A stretch of 64,000 nt of DNA from an uncultured Anaeromusa sp. (GTDB taxonomy: Bacteria > Bacillota > Negativicutes > Anaeromusales > Anaeromusaceae), in assembly GCF_963668665.1 (NCBI RefSeq), contig NZ_OY764901.1, positions 708,501 to 772,500 on the forward strand, written 5' to 3'. Under the pieces are notes generated by a model, which ran no database searches, was not told where the DNA came from, and worked only from the letters and a program-made list of their open reading frames with translations. The position numbers and the translations under genes were made by a program. This document shows positions 27,889 to 37,243 of the stretch, in pieces (within the stretch, counting starts at the first letter, position 1; every line of letters begins with the position of its first letter).

Positions 27889-29198
27889 GATCCAGCCTCT
27901 TCTTTTTTTACCCGCCAAGCCTTCAAAAAAAAAGTTGCAATCATATAGCAACAAAGAGATACTAAATGGGCTGCCACATATGCATAACCAAGTCCTATTG
28001 CCCCTTCGCTCTCTACCGTTGCAGCCGTCACTCCTAGCAAAGTGGCGCTCCAGAGAACAATTACTCCTACTTGCCACCAGAGACGTCCATGAACAAAAAG
28101 AGTCTGATAAAAACTATTCGCTGCTACTTCAATCACCGACATAACAGCGATCACAGCTAATACTCCCACTCCTCCGGAATACCCTTTCCCAAAGGCAGCC
28201 AAAATCCATGGCGCCAGTAAAACAGCACTTATCGCCACAATTACCGCAGCGCAAATTGTCACAACAATATTAATCCAAAATAGCCTTGCATACCCATTGT
28301 TTGTTTTCTCTCCTGCCACCGAGCACAACATAGGCGACGCCACACGTGTTACAAGACTAGGAAAAAAAATCACCAAAGAACGTATATTCCCAGCAACAGC
28401 AAACAGAGCCAGTTCCGCCAGACCATGCTCCTGCCGAACAAGAAGCGCATTTCCCATCCAAACCGCCATAGAACCAATAATGCCCGAAATAGCTGCAGGA
28501 AAAGCAAAAGACATCAAAACCGTCATTTCTCGCCCCAACTGAACATAGCTAACTTTGACGCCATAGTTGCGCATCTCTTTTCTCAAAGCCTTGTGATACA
28601 AAACCCAATTTAGAAAGGCCGTTAGACCTAGAGCGCTTGCTGCGCCTGCCAGGCCCCACGACCAAATAAACACCCCTGTACAGATCAAGGAAAACAAAGT
28701 TTGAGCACAATTCAAGAAGGCCAGTTTCCGAAAGGCTTCAAATCCCATCATGGCCCCTATTTGATATCCATTAAGAGTTGTAAACAAAATATATACGGCC
28801 GCCATTTGCAAAGGATCTACCAAATGGGGAGCTTGCAGCGGTCCATTGGCAATTTCAAAAGCAAAAAAGAATAAACTGCCCGCAAAAACAAAACTTACAC
28901 TACCAGCTATAAGTTGACACAAGCCGAGAATACGCCCCATCTTCTCCAAATCATCCGACTTGAGTTCAGCAATATATTTAGTAGCCGTCCATCCTAGTCC
29001 TAATCCCGCAACTGTGGCTAACATGTACACGGTACTTTTAACAATCGAAAAGGCGCCAAACTCATCTACTCCAAGCAGCCTTGCTGCCAAAATAGAGATG
29101 GCTAGGTTTCCGACCGAGACAATTACCACATCCAAAAAATTCCATTTTATGCCTTGAAGCAAACGACTCATTATACTTTTCGGCTGCGTCTCAGTCAC
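27885..29198 (-). CDS. polysaccharide flippase, Wzx/MATE-like
   Basis: A 437-residue protein with about twelve to fourteen membrane segments of the polysaccharide transporter family. RLLGVDEFGAFSIVKS near the N terminus is the RLLGxxxYGxysl motif of this family. It would move the lipid-linked repeat unit across the inner membrane for the polymerase. The GTG at 29198 follows GGGAGG with a normal spacer. It overlaps the following GT2 gene. Confidence 0.92.
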   Translation of the reverse strand: MTETQPKSIMSRLLQGIKWNFLDVVIVSVGNLAISILAARLLGVDEFGAFSIVKSTVYMLATVAGLGLGWTATKYIAELKSDDLEKMGRILGLCQLIAGSVSFVFAGSLFFFAFEIANGPLQAPHLVDPLQMAAVYILFTTLNGYQIGAMMGFEAFRKLAFLNCAQTLFSLICTGVFIWSWGLAGAASALGLTAFLNWVLYHKALRKEMRNYGVKVSYVQLGREMTVLMSFAFPAAISGIIGSMAVWMGNALLVRQEHGLAELALFAVAGNIRSLVIFFPSLVTRVASPMLCSVAGEKTNNGYARLFWINIVVTICAAVIVAISAVLLAPWILAAFGKGYSGGVGVLAVIAVMSVIEVAANSFYQTLFVHGRLWWQVGVIVLWSATLLGVTAATVESEGAIGLGYAYVAAHLVSLCCYMIATFFLKAWRVKKEEAGS

Positions 29199-29262
29199 GG
29201 TCTTCCTCCCCGACAAAGCGTGTTCCTATGCAAGATGAGCTAAAAAACACTTCCTGCAGCGA

Positions 29263-31104
29263 CTACCCTGCCGTTCCCAGTTCTTTCTTCTCCTGCTTTG
29301 GACAAGTATAAGTAGGCACTAGTTGCATTAATAAATTTCTAATTTCTCCATCATCTTCTGCCGGTTCCAACAACGCCAAAATTGATTCCACTTTTTCTGA
29401 ATCATCCGGTTGCAACTTTGCTTTGTATATTTTTTCATAATGCGTTGCTGTATGCTCTTCTTCACGTGAAAGTATCTCTTCGTATAATTTCTCACCAGGA
29501 CGCAACCCTGAAAACTCAATATCAATATCCTTATAAGGCCGATATCCCGACAATTCAATCAGCGCACACGCCAAATCCACAATTTTCACAGGATCTCCCA
29601 TATCCAAAACAAATACTTCGCCTCCCTGAGCAATCGCTCCTGCCTGCAAAACTAATTGCGCCGCTTCCGGTATCGTCATAAAATAGCGTTCCATATCTGG
29701 ATGAGTGACTTTAACCGGCCCACCATTCGCAATTTGTTTACGAAAGAGAGGAATTACACTGCCGCGGCTTCCTAATACATTACCAAAACGCACTGCCGCA
29801 AATTTAGTTTTCCCTTTCTGATTGAGTTGGCAAATAAGGATCTCCGCTGCACGTTTAGTAGCGCCCATGACACTAGTTGGATTAATAGCTTTGTCTGTCG
29901 AAACCATCACAAACCGTTCCGCACCGTTTTTTAATGCCGCACAAGCAACCGTCCTAGTTCCAAAAACATTGACATGCACCGCTTCTATAGGCTGCGCCTC
30001 CATTAACGGCACATGCTTATGCGCCGCAGCATGAAAAACAATTGCCGGCCGATATTTTTCAAAAATATGATTAATACGCCTTGAATTGCTCACGTCGGCA
30101 ATAACGGCTTCTATTAATAACGCAGGATAATTCCAGCGCAATTCTTGCTCAATATCATAAATGTTATTTTCGCTTTTTCCTAATAAAATCATCTTTCCAG
30201 GAGACAACTTCGCAACCTGCCTGCAAATCTCCGAACCAATGGAACCGCCAGCTCCAGTTATAAGAACCGTCTGCTTTTCCAAACACGCACGCATGCTTTG
30301 CACATCGAGCATCGCCGCTTCTCGTCCTAATAAATCCGAAAGGTTAATCTCTCTCAGCTTTCGCAGCGACACTTCCCCATCCATCATTTCCCGGAAACTC
30401 GGCACAACTTTTACGCTGCAATTAGCCTCCCGACACAACAACACCATTTGTCTCAACCATACTTTATCACTGCGATTCATAGCTACGACAATTTCATCTA
30501 CACTTTTTTCTTTAACAACATCTTTTATCGCGCGGCGATCACCCAGAACAGGAATGTTATTGAGAATTTTCCCTTCATACATCGGATTATCAGTAATAAA
30601 ACCGACAATCTCTCTCTTATTTCCATAGTGGGCGCGAATCTCCTTAAGCATCGCCACGCCAAGGCGGCCAGCTCCTACAATAAGAATTCGCTTTACAATC
30701 ACATCCTTAGCCGCCTTGTTTATACTTGTTTGCCGCAAATACAACCGACTAAGACCTACACCGCCAATATTCAACAACGCATGCACCAAATAGGCACTGC
30801 GTGGTTCAACCACATCCAAAAACATGGCAACTCCCAAGAATAAAAACTCGCCAGTTACCACTGCCCCAACAATGGCTACTAGTTCATTCACACCGGCATA
30901 CTTCCATACACGACGGTAAATATTAAAAACATAAAAGATAGCTAACTGAAATACAACAATAGCTGGAAGCGCATATAAAAGAGGAAGTAGAAAATAATCC
31001 GGAATGGCGCCATCAAAACGAAGCCATAATGCAACCAACGGCGTAACACTCAAAAGTACGGCGTCAAAAAGAACCATGCCTGTAATATATAGCTTTTGCT
31101 TCAC
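29263..31104 (-). CDS. membrane nucleotide-sugar 4,6-dehydratase, PglF/CapD type
   Basis: A 613-residue protein. Four N-terminal membrane helices (about 10-120) lead to a CoA-binding-like Rossmann domain (about 130-260) and a catalytic SDR domain with TGAGGSIGSEICRQ (about 281-294), HAAAHKHVPLME and the TDKAINPTSVMGATKR active-site segment, in which the usual tyrosine is replaced by methionine, as in PglF. It converts UDP-GlcNAc to the 4-keto-6-deoxy sugar, the substrate of the DegT aminotransferase at the far end of the cluster. Conservation is complete over all parts. Confidence 0.93.
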   Translation of the reverse strand: MKQKLYITGMVLFDAVLLSVTPLVALWLRFDGAIPDYFLLPLLYALPAIVVFQLAIFYVFNIYRRVWKYAGVNELVAIVGAVVTGEFLFLGVAMFLDVVEPRSAYLVHALLNIGGVGLSRLYLRQTSINKAAKDVIVKRILIVGAGRLGVAMLKEIRAHYGNKREIVGFITDNPMYEGKILNNIPVLGDRRAIKDVVKEKSVDEIVVAMNRSDKVWLRQMVLLCREANCSVKVVPSFREMMDGEVSLRKLREINLSDLLGREAAMLDVQSMRACLEKQTVLITGAGGSIGSEICRQVAKLSPGKMILLGKSENNIYDIEQELRWNYPALLIEAVIADVSNSRRINHIFEKYRPAIVFHAAAHKHVPLMEAQPIEAVHVNVFGTRTVACAALKNGAERFVMVSTDKAINPTSVMGATKRAAEILICQLNQKGKTKFAAVRFGNVLGSRGSVIPLFRKQIANGGPVKVTHPDMERYFMTIPEAAQLVLQAGAIAQGGEVFVLDMGDPVKIVDLACALIELSGYRPYKDIDIEFSGLRPGEKLYEEILSREEEHTATHYEKIYKAKLQPDDSEKVESILALLEPAEDDGEIRNLLMQLVPTYTCPKQEKKELGTAG

Positions 31105-31143
31105 TGTCAGCCATCTCCTCTCTATTGACCGTTCTAGAAAAAG

Positions 31144-31788
31144 CTAGTTAAACTCCCCTTCAGGCAGGTCCTGCAACACTACGCCGAGAAAAACAGCATT
31201 AGCCCGTTGCAACAGCGCTTGTACTTTTTTAGCTGCTTTTACACGCACTACTCTAGAATCAAGCACAAAAACAACCCCATCTACTTTCGAAGCTAAAGCG
31301 CAGGCGTCAGAAGTAATTTCTCTAGAACCCATGACTAATGGGGAACTTGAAACAAGCACGTAATCCGCCATTTTCTCCAATTCCCCGAAAATGTCCCGCA
31401 GGCCGGAATGTCCTAATATCGTAAATGGATCTATGGGTAAACGACCTGGAGCCAAAATGGAAACATTCTCAATGCCTGTAGGCTGAAGCGCTTCCTCCAA
31501 CGTTCTATCTCCGCTCACCACTTCACTCAGTCCGATTTGACGTATGTTAACCATGTCGCTTAGAAAGGGGGTTCGCAGATCGCAATCGACCAAAATCACT
31601 TTTTTCCCGGCATAAGCTAATGAAGCCGCCGTGTTTAGCGCCGTCAATGCATTGCTATTCCCTTTTTGCGCACTGACAAAAAGAATCTTCTTCGCTTGCT
31701 GATTCTGAAGATTTCCGCGTAAAACTCGATATGCTTCTGACACAGCGGACTGCTCGCGATCTTGAATAATATAAGTTCCCTTAATCAC
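31144..31788 (-). CDS. CpsD-like protein with degenerate ATPase motifs (pseudo-BY-kinase)
   Basis: A 214-residue relative of bacterial tyrosine kinases CpsD/CapB/YwqD, with the N-terminal SEAYRVLRGNLQ segment and the LVDCDLRTP Walker A' motif (66-74). Two features needed for catalysis are altered: Walker A, normally GxGKST, reads QKGNSNAL (41-48) with no lysine or hydroxyl residue, and Walker B, normally DTPP, reads SSSP. The C terminus, DLPEGEFN, lacks the usual tyrosine cluster. It overlaps the Wzz-like gene by eight bases and so should be made with it. It is probably a non-kinase partner that still binds the co-polymerase. Confidence 0.85.
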   Translation of the reverse strand: MIKGTYIIQDREQSAVSEAYRVLRGNLQNQQAKKILFVSAQKGNSNALTALNTAASLAYAGKKVILVDCDLRTPFLSDMVNIRQIGLSEVVSGDRTLEEALQPTGIENVSILAPGRLPIDPFTILGHSGLRDIFGELEKMADYVLVSSSPLVMGSREITSDACALASKVDGVVFVLDSRVVRVKAAKKVQALLQRANAVFLGVVLQDLPEGEFN

Positions 31789-33229
31789 GTTTCACCCTCC
31801 GTCCCCCTTGGCTAATGCCAAACCAACGAGCCCAACAACTTTGTTCCGTTTTGGCAGAAAGCGGCGCTCCAGGAATTCCTCCAATTACTTCCAGACCTAA
31901 ATATTTCCGCACATCACGCGCAGTATCAATTGTTTTATAAAAATACTCCGCAATAAATGTGCCCGTAACACCGCTAAATAAGCCTAATAAAAGTCCCACT
32001 GCCAAATTCAGCATTTTTCTAGGTTTTACCGGCGTTTCCGGCAAGGACGCCATATCCACTACTTGGGCATTCGTTGGCTGAGTGACCTCTGAAATACGAG
32101 CCTCTTCATATTTTTTCGCCAGCATGGTGTAAGTTTGTTCCGCAATAGAATAGTCGAGCAACAAGCGCGCCAAACCTTGTTCCTTTGCCGGAAGCAAAAG
32201 AAGTTCTCGTTTTGACTCTTCTTGCATGCGATCAATAGCGCTGCGTTGCGCACCAGCTACTGCCAAATCAGACTCTGCTTGAATGCGATTTTGCAATAAT
32301 GTTTGATGCACCGGACTAACAGAAGGCGATTCCTGGTTGATTACCTTGGCGACCTCCGCCTTAAGCTTATTTCTGGTTTCTGCTAAGGTTGCCTGCAAAG
32401 TCGTTACTCTCGGATGATTCGCTGTCAACGTTTTACGCAAACCTGCCATTTCTACTTCCTGTTCCGCCAAGCGATTTTTCAACTGCTGAATCAGCGCATT
32501 ATCCGCGATAGCTCCAGGACTCTGTCGTGACATCTGCCCGGCATTGGTTTGCACTCTCGCCGCTCCGGCCGCTAAGGCCAAACGATTTTCCGAATCTTGT
32601 CGAACCAAGGCCATCTGCTTATCCAAATACAGGTTCGTCTCTTTACTTAATACGACCGCGCCGGTTTTCTTTTTATAGTCTACCAACGCCTTATCTACCT
32701 TATCTAGATCCCGCTTGGCTTCTGCCAAACGGTCTCCTAAAAACACCCTTGTCCCTTTTCCTTCGGCTCGAACAATCTCTGTCAACCGCTCATTAAATGT
32801 TTCGATAAGCAAATTTGCAATGCTTTGCGCTTCTTCAGCACTATTAGCCTGCACTGTTACATTAAGAATTTCGCTGTTTTTTACCGGCTGTGCTTCAATT
32901 CGCTTTATTATCGCATCATAAGAAGGTTTTTCATCCTGATCTCCATAGTATTTTTCAATAACCGCTTCCACTACAGTACGGCTTTTCATCACTTCCGCAT
33001 AGGTATAGATTTGCTGCCGCATGATATCGTCCACATTCATGGTTCCCACAGTATCATTCGCGCTACGAGAATACTTCACCCGCATCGTGGCAGTTGCTTG
33101 ATATTGCGGCGGTAGAATATGGTTCAACGCAAAGGCCGCACCTATAAAAAGGGCACACGCACAATAAATAATCTTGCTATGCCGTCGCACAACATCTACC
33201 AACTGACGCAATTCCCACTTTTCTTCCAT
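31781..33229 (-). CDS. Wzz/GNVR-type polysaccharide co-polymerase
   Basis: A 482-residue chain-length regulator. A Wzz domain at the N terminus with the first membrane helix at about 20-38, a long coiled coil between about 160 and 370, and the GNVR-type second helix at about 408-432 preceded by the proline-rich PETPVKPRKML. The C-terminal tail of about 50 residues is cytoplasmic and ends GRRVKRD. It sets polymer length and connects the polymerase to the outer-membrane exporter. Its usual partner kinase domain is encoded separately downstream and is degenerate. Confidence 0.92.
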   Translation of the reverse strand: MEEKWELRQLVDVVRRHSKIIYCACALFIGAAFALNHILPPQYQATATMRVKYSRSANDTVGTMNVDDIMRQQIYTYAEVMKSRTVVEAVIEKYYGDQDEKPSYDAIIKRIEAQPVKNSEILNVTVQANSAEEAQSIANLLIETFNERLTEIVRAEGKGTRVFLGDRLAEAKRDLDKVDKALVDYKKKTGAVVLSKETNLYLDKQMALVRQDSENRLALAAGAARVQTNAGQMSRQSPGAIADNALIQQLKNRLAEQEVEMAGLRKTLTANHPRVTTLQATLAETRNKLKAEVAKVINQESPSVSPVHQTLLQNRIQAESDLAVAGAQRSAIDRMQEESKRELLLLPAKEQGLARLLLDYSIAEQTYTMLAKKYEEARISEVTQPTNAQVVDMASLPETPVKPRKMLNLAVGLLLGLFSGVTGTFIAEYFYKTIDTARDVRKYLGLEVIGGIPGAPLSAKTEQSCWARWFGISQGGRRVKRD

Positions 33230-33276
33230 AAGCCTACTCCTTTTCCCAAACTAATCCGCTAACATAAAACTTCTCG

Positions 33277-33918
33277 TTATATTCCATTATTATTCACTTG
33301 CGTCCAATTGTGAACCAACCACGTCGGATACACCAGGGAAATAACATCCTCGATAATATTTACTTTATGGTGTTCTGTTAAAAAGACAATATCCCCATCA
33401 TTCAAAACATAATTTTTGCTCGTATCTCCACGCTTCAACAAATCCAGCAAGTTGACTAGTTCTGGTTTTTGAGGCTTGTCTTTACGCACTATGTATACCT
33501 TAGTTTTTAACGCGTCCTTGGTCCATCCTTGGGCGGCGCCAATAGCATCCATCAAATTATGTTCTCGATCCAATTCATAAGCTCCCGCGCGATTTACTTG
33601 GCCCAAAACATAAACTCGTGTTGTGTGAAAATTAATAACATTCAACGTTACAATTGGATTCTCATAATAATAAGCTAATAGTCCCTTTACCTTGTCCGCT
33701 GCCTCGGTGGGAGTTAAACCGGCAATCTCCACATCTCCAATAAGAGGCATACCCACTTTCCCGTCACTGCGAATGGACAGTTCTGGAATATTCAAATCAC
33801 TTACACCGAAAATATGAACTCCAATAACATCTCCCGCTCCTAATATGTAATCGCTCGCTGAAACTCCGCGCACGGAAAAGGCAAAAATCAAAAGAGCCAT
33901 TACTATCCATCGCCTCAT
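33277..33918 (-). CDS. polysaccharide export protein, Wza family
   Basis: A 213-residue exported protein. A signal peptide precedes YILGAGDVIGVHIFG, the start of the Poly_export domain, and an SLBB segment with TRVYVLGQVNRAGAYEL follows. No lipobox cysteine is visible after the signal. Proteins of this family form the outer-membrane channel or its periplasmic part in diderm bacteria, so it supports an outer membrane in this organism. It is the first gene of the exopolysaccharide operon, with a promoter at 33987-34015. Confidence 0.93.
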   Translation of the reverse strand: MRRWIVMALLIFAFSVRGVSASDYILGAGDVIGVHIFGVSDLNIPELSIRSDGKVGMPLIGDVEIAGLTPTEAADKVKGLLAYYYENPIVTLNVINFHTTRVYVLGQVNRAGAYELDREHNLMDAIGAAQGWTKDALKTKVYIVRKDKPQKPELVNLLDLLKRGDTSKNYVLNDGDIVFLTEHHKVNIIEDVISLVYPTWLVHNWTQVNNNGI

Positions 33919-33965
33919 CCACTTTTCCTCCCAATTTCTTTGCTATACTCTTCTCCATACTAACT

Positions 33966-33994
33966 TTGCCGCGAATCCCCCATCAGTGTATAAT
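33966..33994 (+). promoter_or_regulatory. promoter for the 34034 gene
   Basis: TTGCCG (33966-33971), a 17-base spacer and TATAAT (33989-33994). It overlaps the -10 region of the opposing exopolysaccharide promoter. Confidence 0.6.
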
Positions 33995-34015
33995 ATTGTG
34001 TAATCGATATTTCAA
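33987..34015 (-). promoter_or_regulatory. promoter for the exopolysaccharide operon
   Basis: On the minus strand TTGAAA (34015-34010), a 17-base spacer and TATACA (33992-33987); the leader to the first gene is about 60 bases. Confidence 0.55.
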
Positions 34016-34033
34016 CGAAGGGATTTGCAAACT

Positions 34034-34576
34034 ATGAAAAACTTTCTATTTCTCTGTTTCTGCGGGCTTCTTTTACTTTCCTCCACGGTTCTGGCCGCCC
34101 CAGCGCCAGCTCCCTCCGCAGCAATCTCAGATACGATACAAAAATCATTTAAAAATCACATCCAAACCGAGCTATCCCCTATTTATGCCACTTATGAAGG
34201 GGCCCGCTACAGCCTTCTATTTCTCAAAGGAGATGCTCTGCTAGGCACTAAGGATGGTTGGATCAAAACGAAAACCTTATTGCATAAAACTTATAAACTT
34301 ACCGTAACCGTAGTACCAAATTCAAGTTCACCGCAAGGAACCTTTGAAATTAATAGCAGCACCTATATTTACCCTCGCTCATCGTCGGCTGAAACTGCAG
34401 CAAAACAAATCAAACCATCAAGTACAAAGGGAGATACGTATCGCTACACCTTTCTCTATGAAAATAATCAATGGAAGCTAATAACCGCTAAAAGTTTTGA
34501 CTCCGTACAGCGGATCTGGTTTGTGAGTGACAAGGATTTTACCAAAACGTTACGCTGTCCTGATGAAAAGCGCTAA
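34034..34576 (+). CDS. exported protein of unknown function
   Basis: A 180-residue protein with a clear signal peptide ending near VLAAP. The mature part is rich in serine, threonine and lysine and contains YRYTFLYENNQWKLITAKSFD, a pattern like small DUF4878/NTF2-type lipoprotein domains in which an aromatic strand reads NGQWKL. No cysteine follows the signal. The start at 34034 is the ATG; a TTG nine bases upstream is too close to the AGGG site. It diverges from the exopolysaccharide operon. Role unknown. Confidence 0.75.
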   Translation: MKNFLFLCFCGLLLLSSTVLAAPAPAPSAAISDTIQKSFKNHIQTELSPIYATYEGARYSLLFLKGDALLGTKDGWIKTKTLLHKTYKLTVTVVPNSSSPQGTFEINSSTYIYPRSSSAETAAKQIKPSSTKGDTYRYTFLYENNQWKLITAKSFDSVQRIWFVSDKDFTKTLRCPDEKR

Positions 34577-34577
34577 C

Positions 34578-34976
34578 TTACGGTTCTGCACTATTTGCCG
34601 CTTGTTGCTCCATTTTCTTCAGTTTTGTTGACTCTGCTTTTGCTTTCATATTATACAAAGTAATTTTGTCAATCTCTTTAATATCTACATCAATCCAGCT
34701 GTATTCTCGTCCATTTCCGTTCACGCCTCTCAGATCCCAGCTGCCAATTGCTCCCGCAGACCAGAAGATCACATCTTGTTTATTTTTACGTAGAATTTTA
34801 CCATGCAAAATATCATTGCTCCGGGTCATCTTCCGATGCGGCGTTACATATAGCTCATACAAATCGTCGTCAGTTTTATTTATCACCGTAAACCGAGCCG
34901 CATCCGTCAAGCCGCCCCCAAACAAAAAAAGCAGCAATATCCAGGCAACCGTTCTCCTCCATTGCATCAGCCGCAC
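34578..34976 (-). CDS. small exported protein with NKT-type beta domain
   Basis: A 132-residue protein. A signal peptide ends near TDAAR. FTVINKTDDDLYELYVTP and the later HGKILRKNKQDVIFW resemble a small secreted domain in which a NxTG/NKT strand is followed by ELYVSPS, found in exported Firmicute and proteobacterial proteins of unknown function. A lysine- and glutamate-rich tail ends it. It converges on the preceding gene with one base between stops. Confidence 0.7.
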   Translation of the reverse strand: MRLMQWRRTVAWILLLFLFGGGLTDAARFTVINKTDDDLYELYVTPHRKMTRSNDILHGKILRKNKQDVIFWSAGAIGSWDLRGVNGNGREYSWIDVDIKEIDKITLYNMKAKAESTKLKKMEQQAANSAEP

Positions 34977-35181
34977 TCTCCTTTACAGCAAAACTCACTT
35001 AACACTTTTGTCGGGTGCAAGAAGAAACGTTCCCTCTCAATGTATCATGTTATGAAACTCCAAAGATTATTATACCTGCTTAAGTTAGTTTTAGCACGTA
35101 AAATTCCAGTTAAAGTCCCGGGCCAAAGGTCTTGTATTTGTCTTTGTGAAAACCTTTTTTTCAAAAATGACTCGCCACTTT

Positions 35182-36036
35182 TCATGACAGTAACTGCCTC
35201 AAGTAGGCTTCCTTCAGACGATCCACTACTTTGAGGTAGCGTTCGGTCATCATGCTCTCGCCGCGGACACCGGACGCCAATTGCACGCTCAGCCAGTACA
35301 GATCAATCCCCGGCCTCAAATCGCTAACCAAACGCAAGTAGGCGGCCTTGCGCACCAAGCGCACCTCTTCCTGGACGCTGCGATCGGCGTCCAGCTGCTT
35401 CAAGCCTTCTAAAATCACCGTTGTCGAAGAACGCGGCAACATCTGCAGATAGAAGGGAACGCTCTGGCTTTCAGGCTGCCAGGAATAGCGCCTCCCTTCA
35501 GCTAGAAGAGAGACCTCTTGCGGCTGCAGGCGTACCCAGCCGCCTTCTCCTTGTTTTTGCAGCACAATGCCGCCTTGTTCATCGCGCACCGTTACAAGGC
35601 TTTGGGGTTCACCCACCCAGACCAAGTCCACGCTATACCCGGGCAACAGGGACGCCGACGTTCCCGGACGCAGCACCGTATCCTCGCGGCTATAGGCAAG
35701 CCCCCGCAGGGGTTCCTTGCGCAAATACTCCACATACTGAGGCACTACCGTCCACAAGGAATCAAAGGCAACCTCCTGGGGCTGCAAAACCACGCCACCC
35801 CCTTCCCGAGGCTGCGCCTGCGCCAAGGGGTGCAGCACCAAAGGCAGCTTAGACAATGCACCGCCCATGAGAATATCTCCCGCTACCAATGGCATATCTT
35901 CCTGCGCCGGAATGGCCGCTCCTTGATGTATTACTTTCCAGCCCGCCACATTGCCTGTCACATACGCCAATGGAGCTGCATAAGAAATACTGCACCAACA
36001 AAGCAAGAAAGCTAAAACTACCCCGCATCTGCCCAT
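35182..36036 (-). CDS. exported protein of unknown function
   Basis: A 284-residue protein with a signal peptide ending near ISYAAP. The N-terminal part, AYVTGNVAGWKVIHQGAAIPAQEDMPLVAGDILMGG, resembles the start of FecR-type domains, where a value is passed in and a threshold set, but the match is weak. A predicted helical region from about residue 210 ends the protein. GGCGGAAG precedes the ATG. It stands alone upstream of the MarR gene in the opposite orientation. Function unknown. Confidence 0.65.
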   Translation of the reverse strand: MGRCGVVLAFLLCWCSISYAAPLAYVTGNVAGWKVIHQGAAIPAQEDMPLVAGDILMGGALSKLPLVLHPLAQAQPREGGGVVLQPQEVAFDSLWTVVPQYVEYLRKEPLRGLAYSREDTVLRPGTSASLLPGYSVDLVWVGEPQSLVTVRDEQGGIVLQKQGEGGWVRLQPQEVSLLAEGRRYSWQPESQSVPFYLQMLPRSSTTVILEGLKQLDADRSVQEEVRLVRKAAYLRLVSDLRPGIDLYWLSVQLASGVRGESMMTERYLKVVDRLKEAYLRQLLS

Positions 36037-36168
36037 TGCTTCCGCCCCCAGTTCTTCTATTTTCCCTTTTATTTCGGCGTCCTTGCGGCAACCCCCTCTC
36101 CGGCTGGGAAAAAAACAGATTTTGTATTATAATAAAGTCAGCTGATTTTATTGCAAAGGACGAATGCC

Positions 36169-36672
36169 ATGGGTTATTATGATTTGAGCCACAGCATGGG
36201 ACGCTGGATCTCCTTCATTTATCGAATGTCCCAATCCTACGTGGATCAATATTTCAAACGCTACAATCTCAGCAGCGGTCAGTTTGCATTTCTCTTGCTG
36301 CTCTACCGTGAAGACGGACGCAAGCAAGATGATCTGGCCAAAGCCATTGACATGGACAAGGGAACTACCGCCAGAGCGCTGGCCAAGCTGGAAGCATCCG
36401 GCTACATTGTCCGCATCCGCGACGAAAAGGACCGCCGCGTCCTGCGAGTACATTTGACGGACAAGGCCCGCGAAGTGCGCAAGCCTATTTACGATGTACT
36501 GCATCGCTGGAACGAAGTCTCCGTCCTCGGCCTGACGCCGGAAGAAAATCAAACGCTCCTAACGCTGCTGCGCAAAGTCAGTTTGAACATCCGCGACCAG
36601 AAAGAACGCGGCTGGCAAGCGCCCTTGCGCGACGCTTCCGAGCTTCTGGAAGAGTCCCCCAAAAAAGACTAG
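36169..36672 (+). CDS. MarR-family transcriptional regulator
   Basis: A 167-residue winged-helix regulator. LSSGQFAFLLLLYREDGRKQDDLAKAIDMDKGTTARALAKLEASGYIVRI is the classical MarR helix-turn-helix and start of the wing, followed by DEKDRRVLRVHLTDKA. The start at 36169 follows AAAGGA; six upstream codons would include that site. It is alone on its strand, facing away from the exported protein at 35182, and ends at a shared terminator with the hemerythrin gene. Confidence 0.93.
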   Translation: MGYYDLSHSMGRWISFIYRMSQSYVDQYFKRYNLSSGQFAFLLLLYREDGRKQDDLAKAIDMDKGTTARALAKLEASGYIVRIRDEKDRRVLRVHLTDKAREVRKPIYDVLHRWNEVSVLGLTPEENQTLLTLLRKVSLNIRDQKERGWQAPLRDASELLEESPKKD

Positions 36673-36686
36673 CAAAAAACTCGATC

Positions 36687-36725
36687 AAAAAGAGCGCTAT
36701 GCCTCAACGGCATGCGCTCTTTTTT
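36687..36725. terminator. bidirectional terminator
   Basis: AAAAAGAGCGC-T-ATGCC, a short CAA-type loop, then GGCATGCGCTCTTTTTT, between the convergent MarR and hemerythrin genes. Confidence 0.9.
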
Positions 36726-36731
36726 ACTATC

Positions 36732-37136
36732 TCACTGAGCCCGAACTGACTGGCCCACTTTCTTATCTTCGCCAACAATATGGTCAATCAGCCAATTGGC
36801 GATAAAATCCATAATCTGTATAAGGTACGCCTCTTGATTTTCGTCCACAGCGGACAAATCCACCGCTTCCACCTGCGCCAAAAAGTTCTGGTGCAATATT
36901 TTATGCGAAAAACGTTTTTTATATCTTGCTTTTTGCATAAGCCCTTCTTCAAAATGAAAATGATACACCGTATACTCTTTCAATTCCTGTAAAATCTCTA
37001 CAATCTGGTCATATTTATCAAGCGCTAGTTCATTACGCATTAATTCGTATACCCGATTGGCAATATCGATTAGTTTCTGATGCTGTTCATCAATTTCCGC
37101 CACGCCTACTTCATATTCTTCTTTCCATTGCAACAT
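36732..37136 (-). CDS. bacteriohemerythrin
   Basis: A 134-residue four-helix oxygen-binding protein. The diiron ligands are all present: H in DEQHQKL, the HFHFEE motif, HKILHQNF and HIVGED. Such proteins carry or sense oxygen in anaerobes and microaerophiles. It is a single-domain form with no fused signalling domain. It is alone on its strand behind a 107-base gap. Confidence 0.95.
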   Translation of the reverse strand: MLQWKEEYEVGVAEIDEQHQKLIDIANRVYELMRNELALDKYDQIVEILQELKEYTVYHFHFEEGLMQKARYKKRFSHKILHQNFLAQVEAVDLSAVDENQEAYLIQIMDFIANWLIDHIVGEDKKVGQSVRAQ

Positions 37137-37243
37137 TTGCTAACACCCTTTCCGCCACACATCCAGAACCCATTTTAAACTGACTTGATTATACCATACA
37201 TCCCCTGAACATTTCCAAATAAATTCTTAATTAGTTTTCATTA

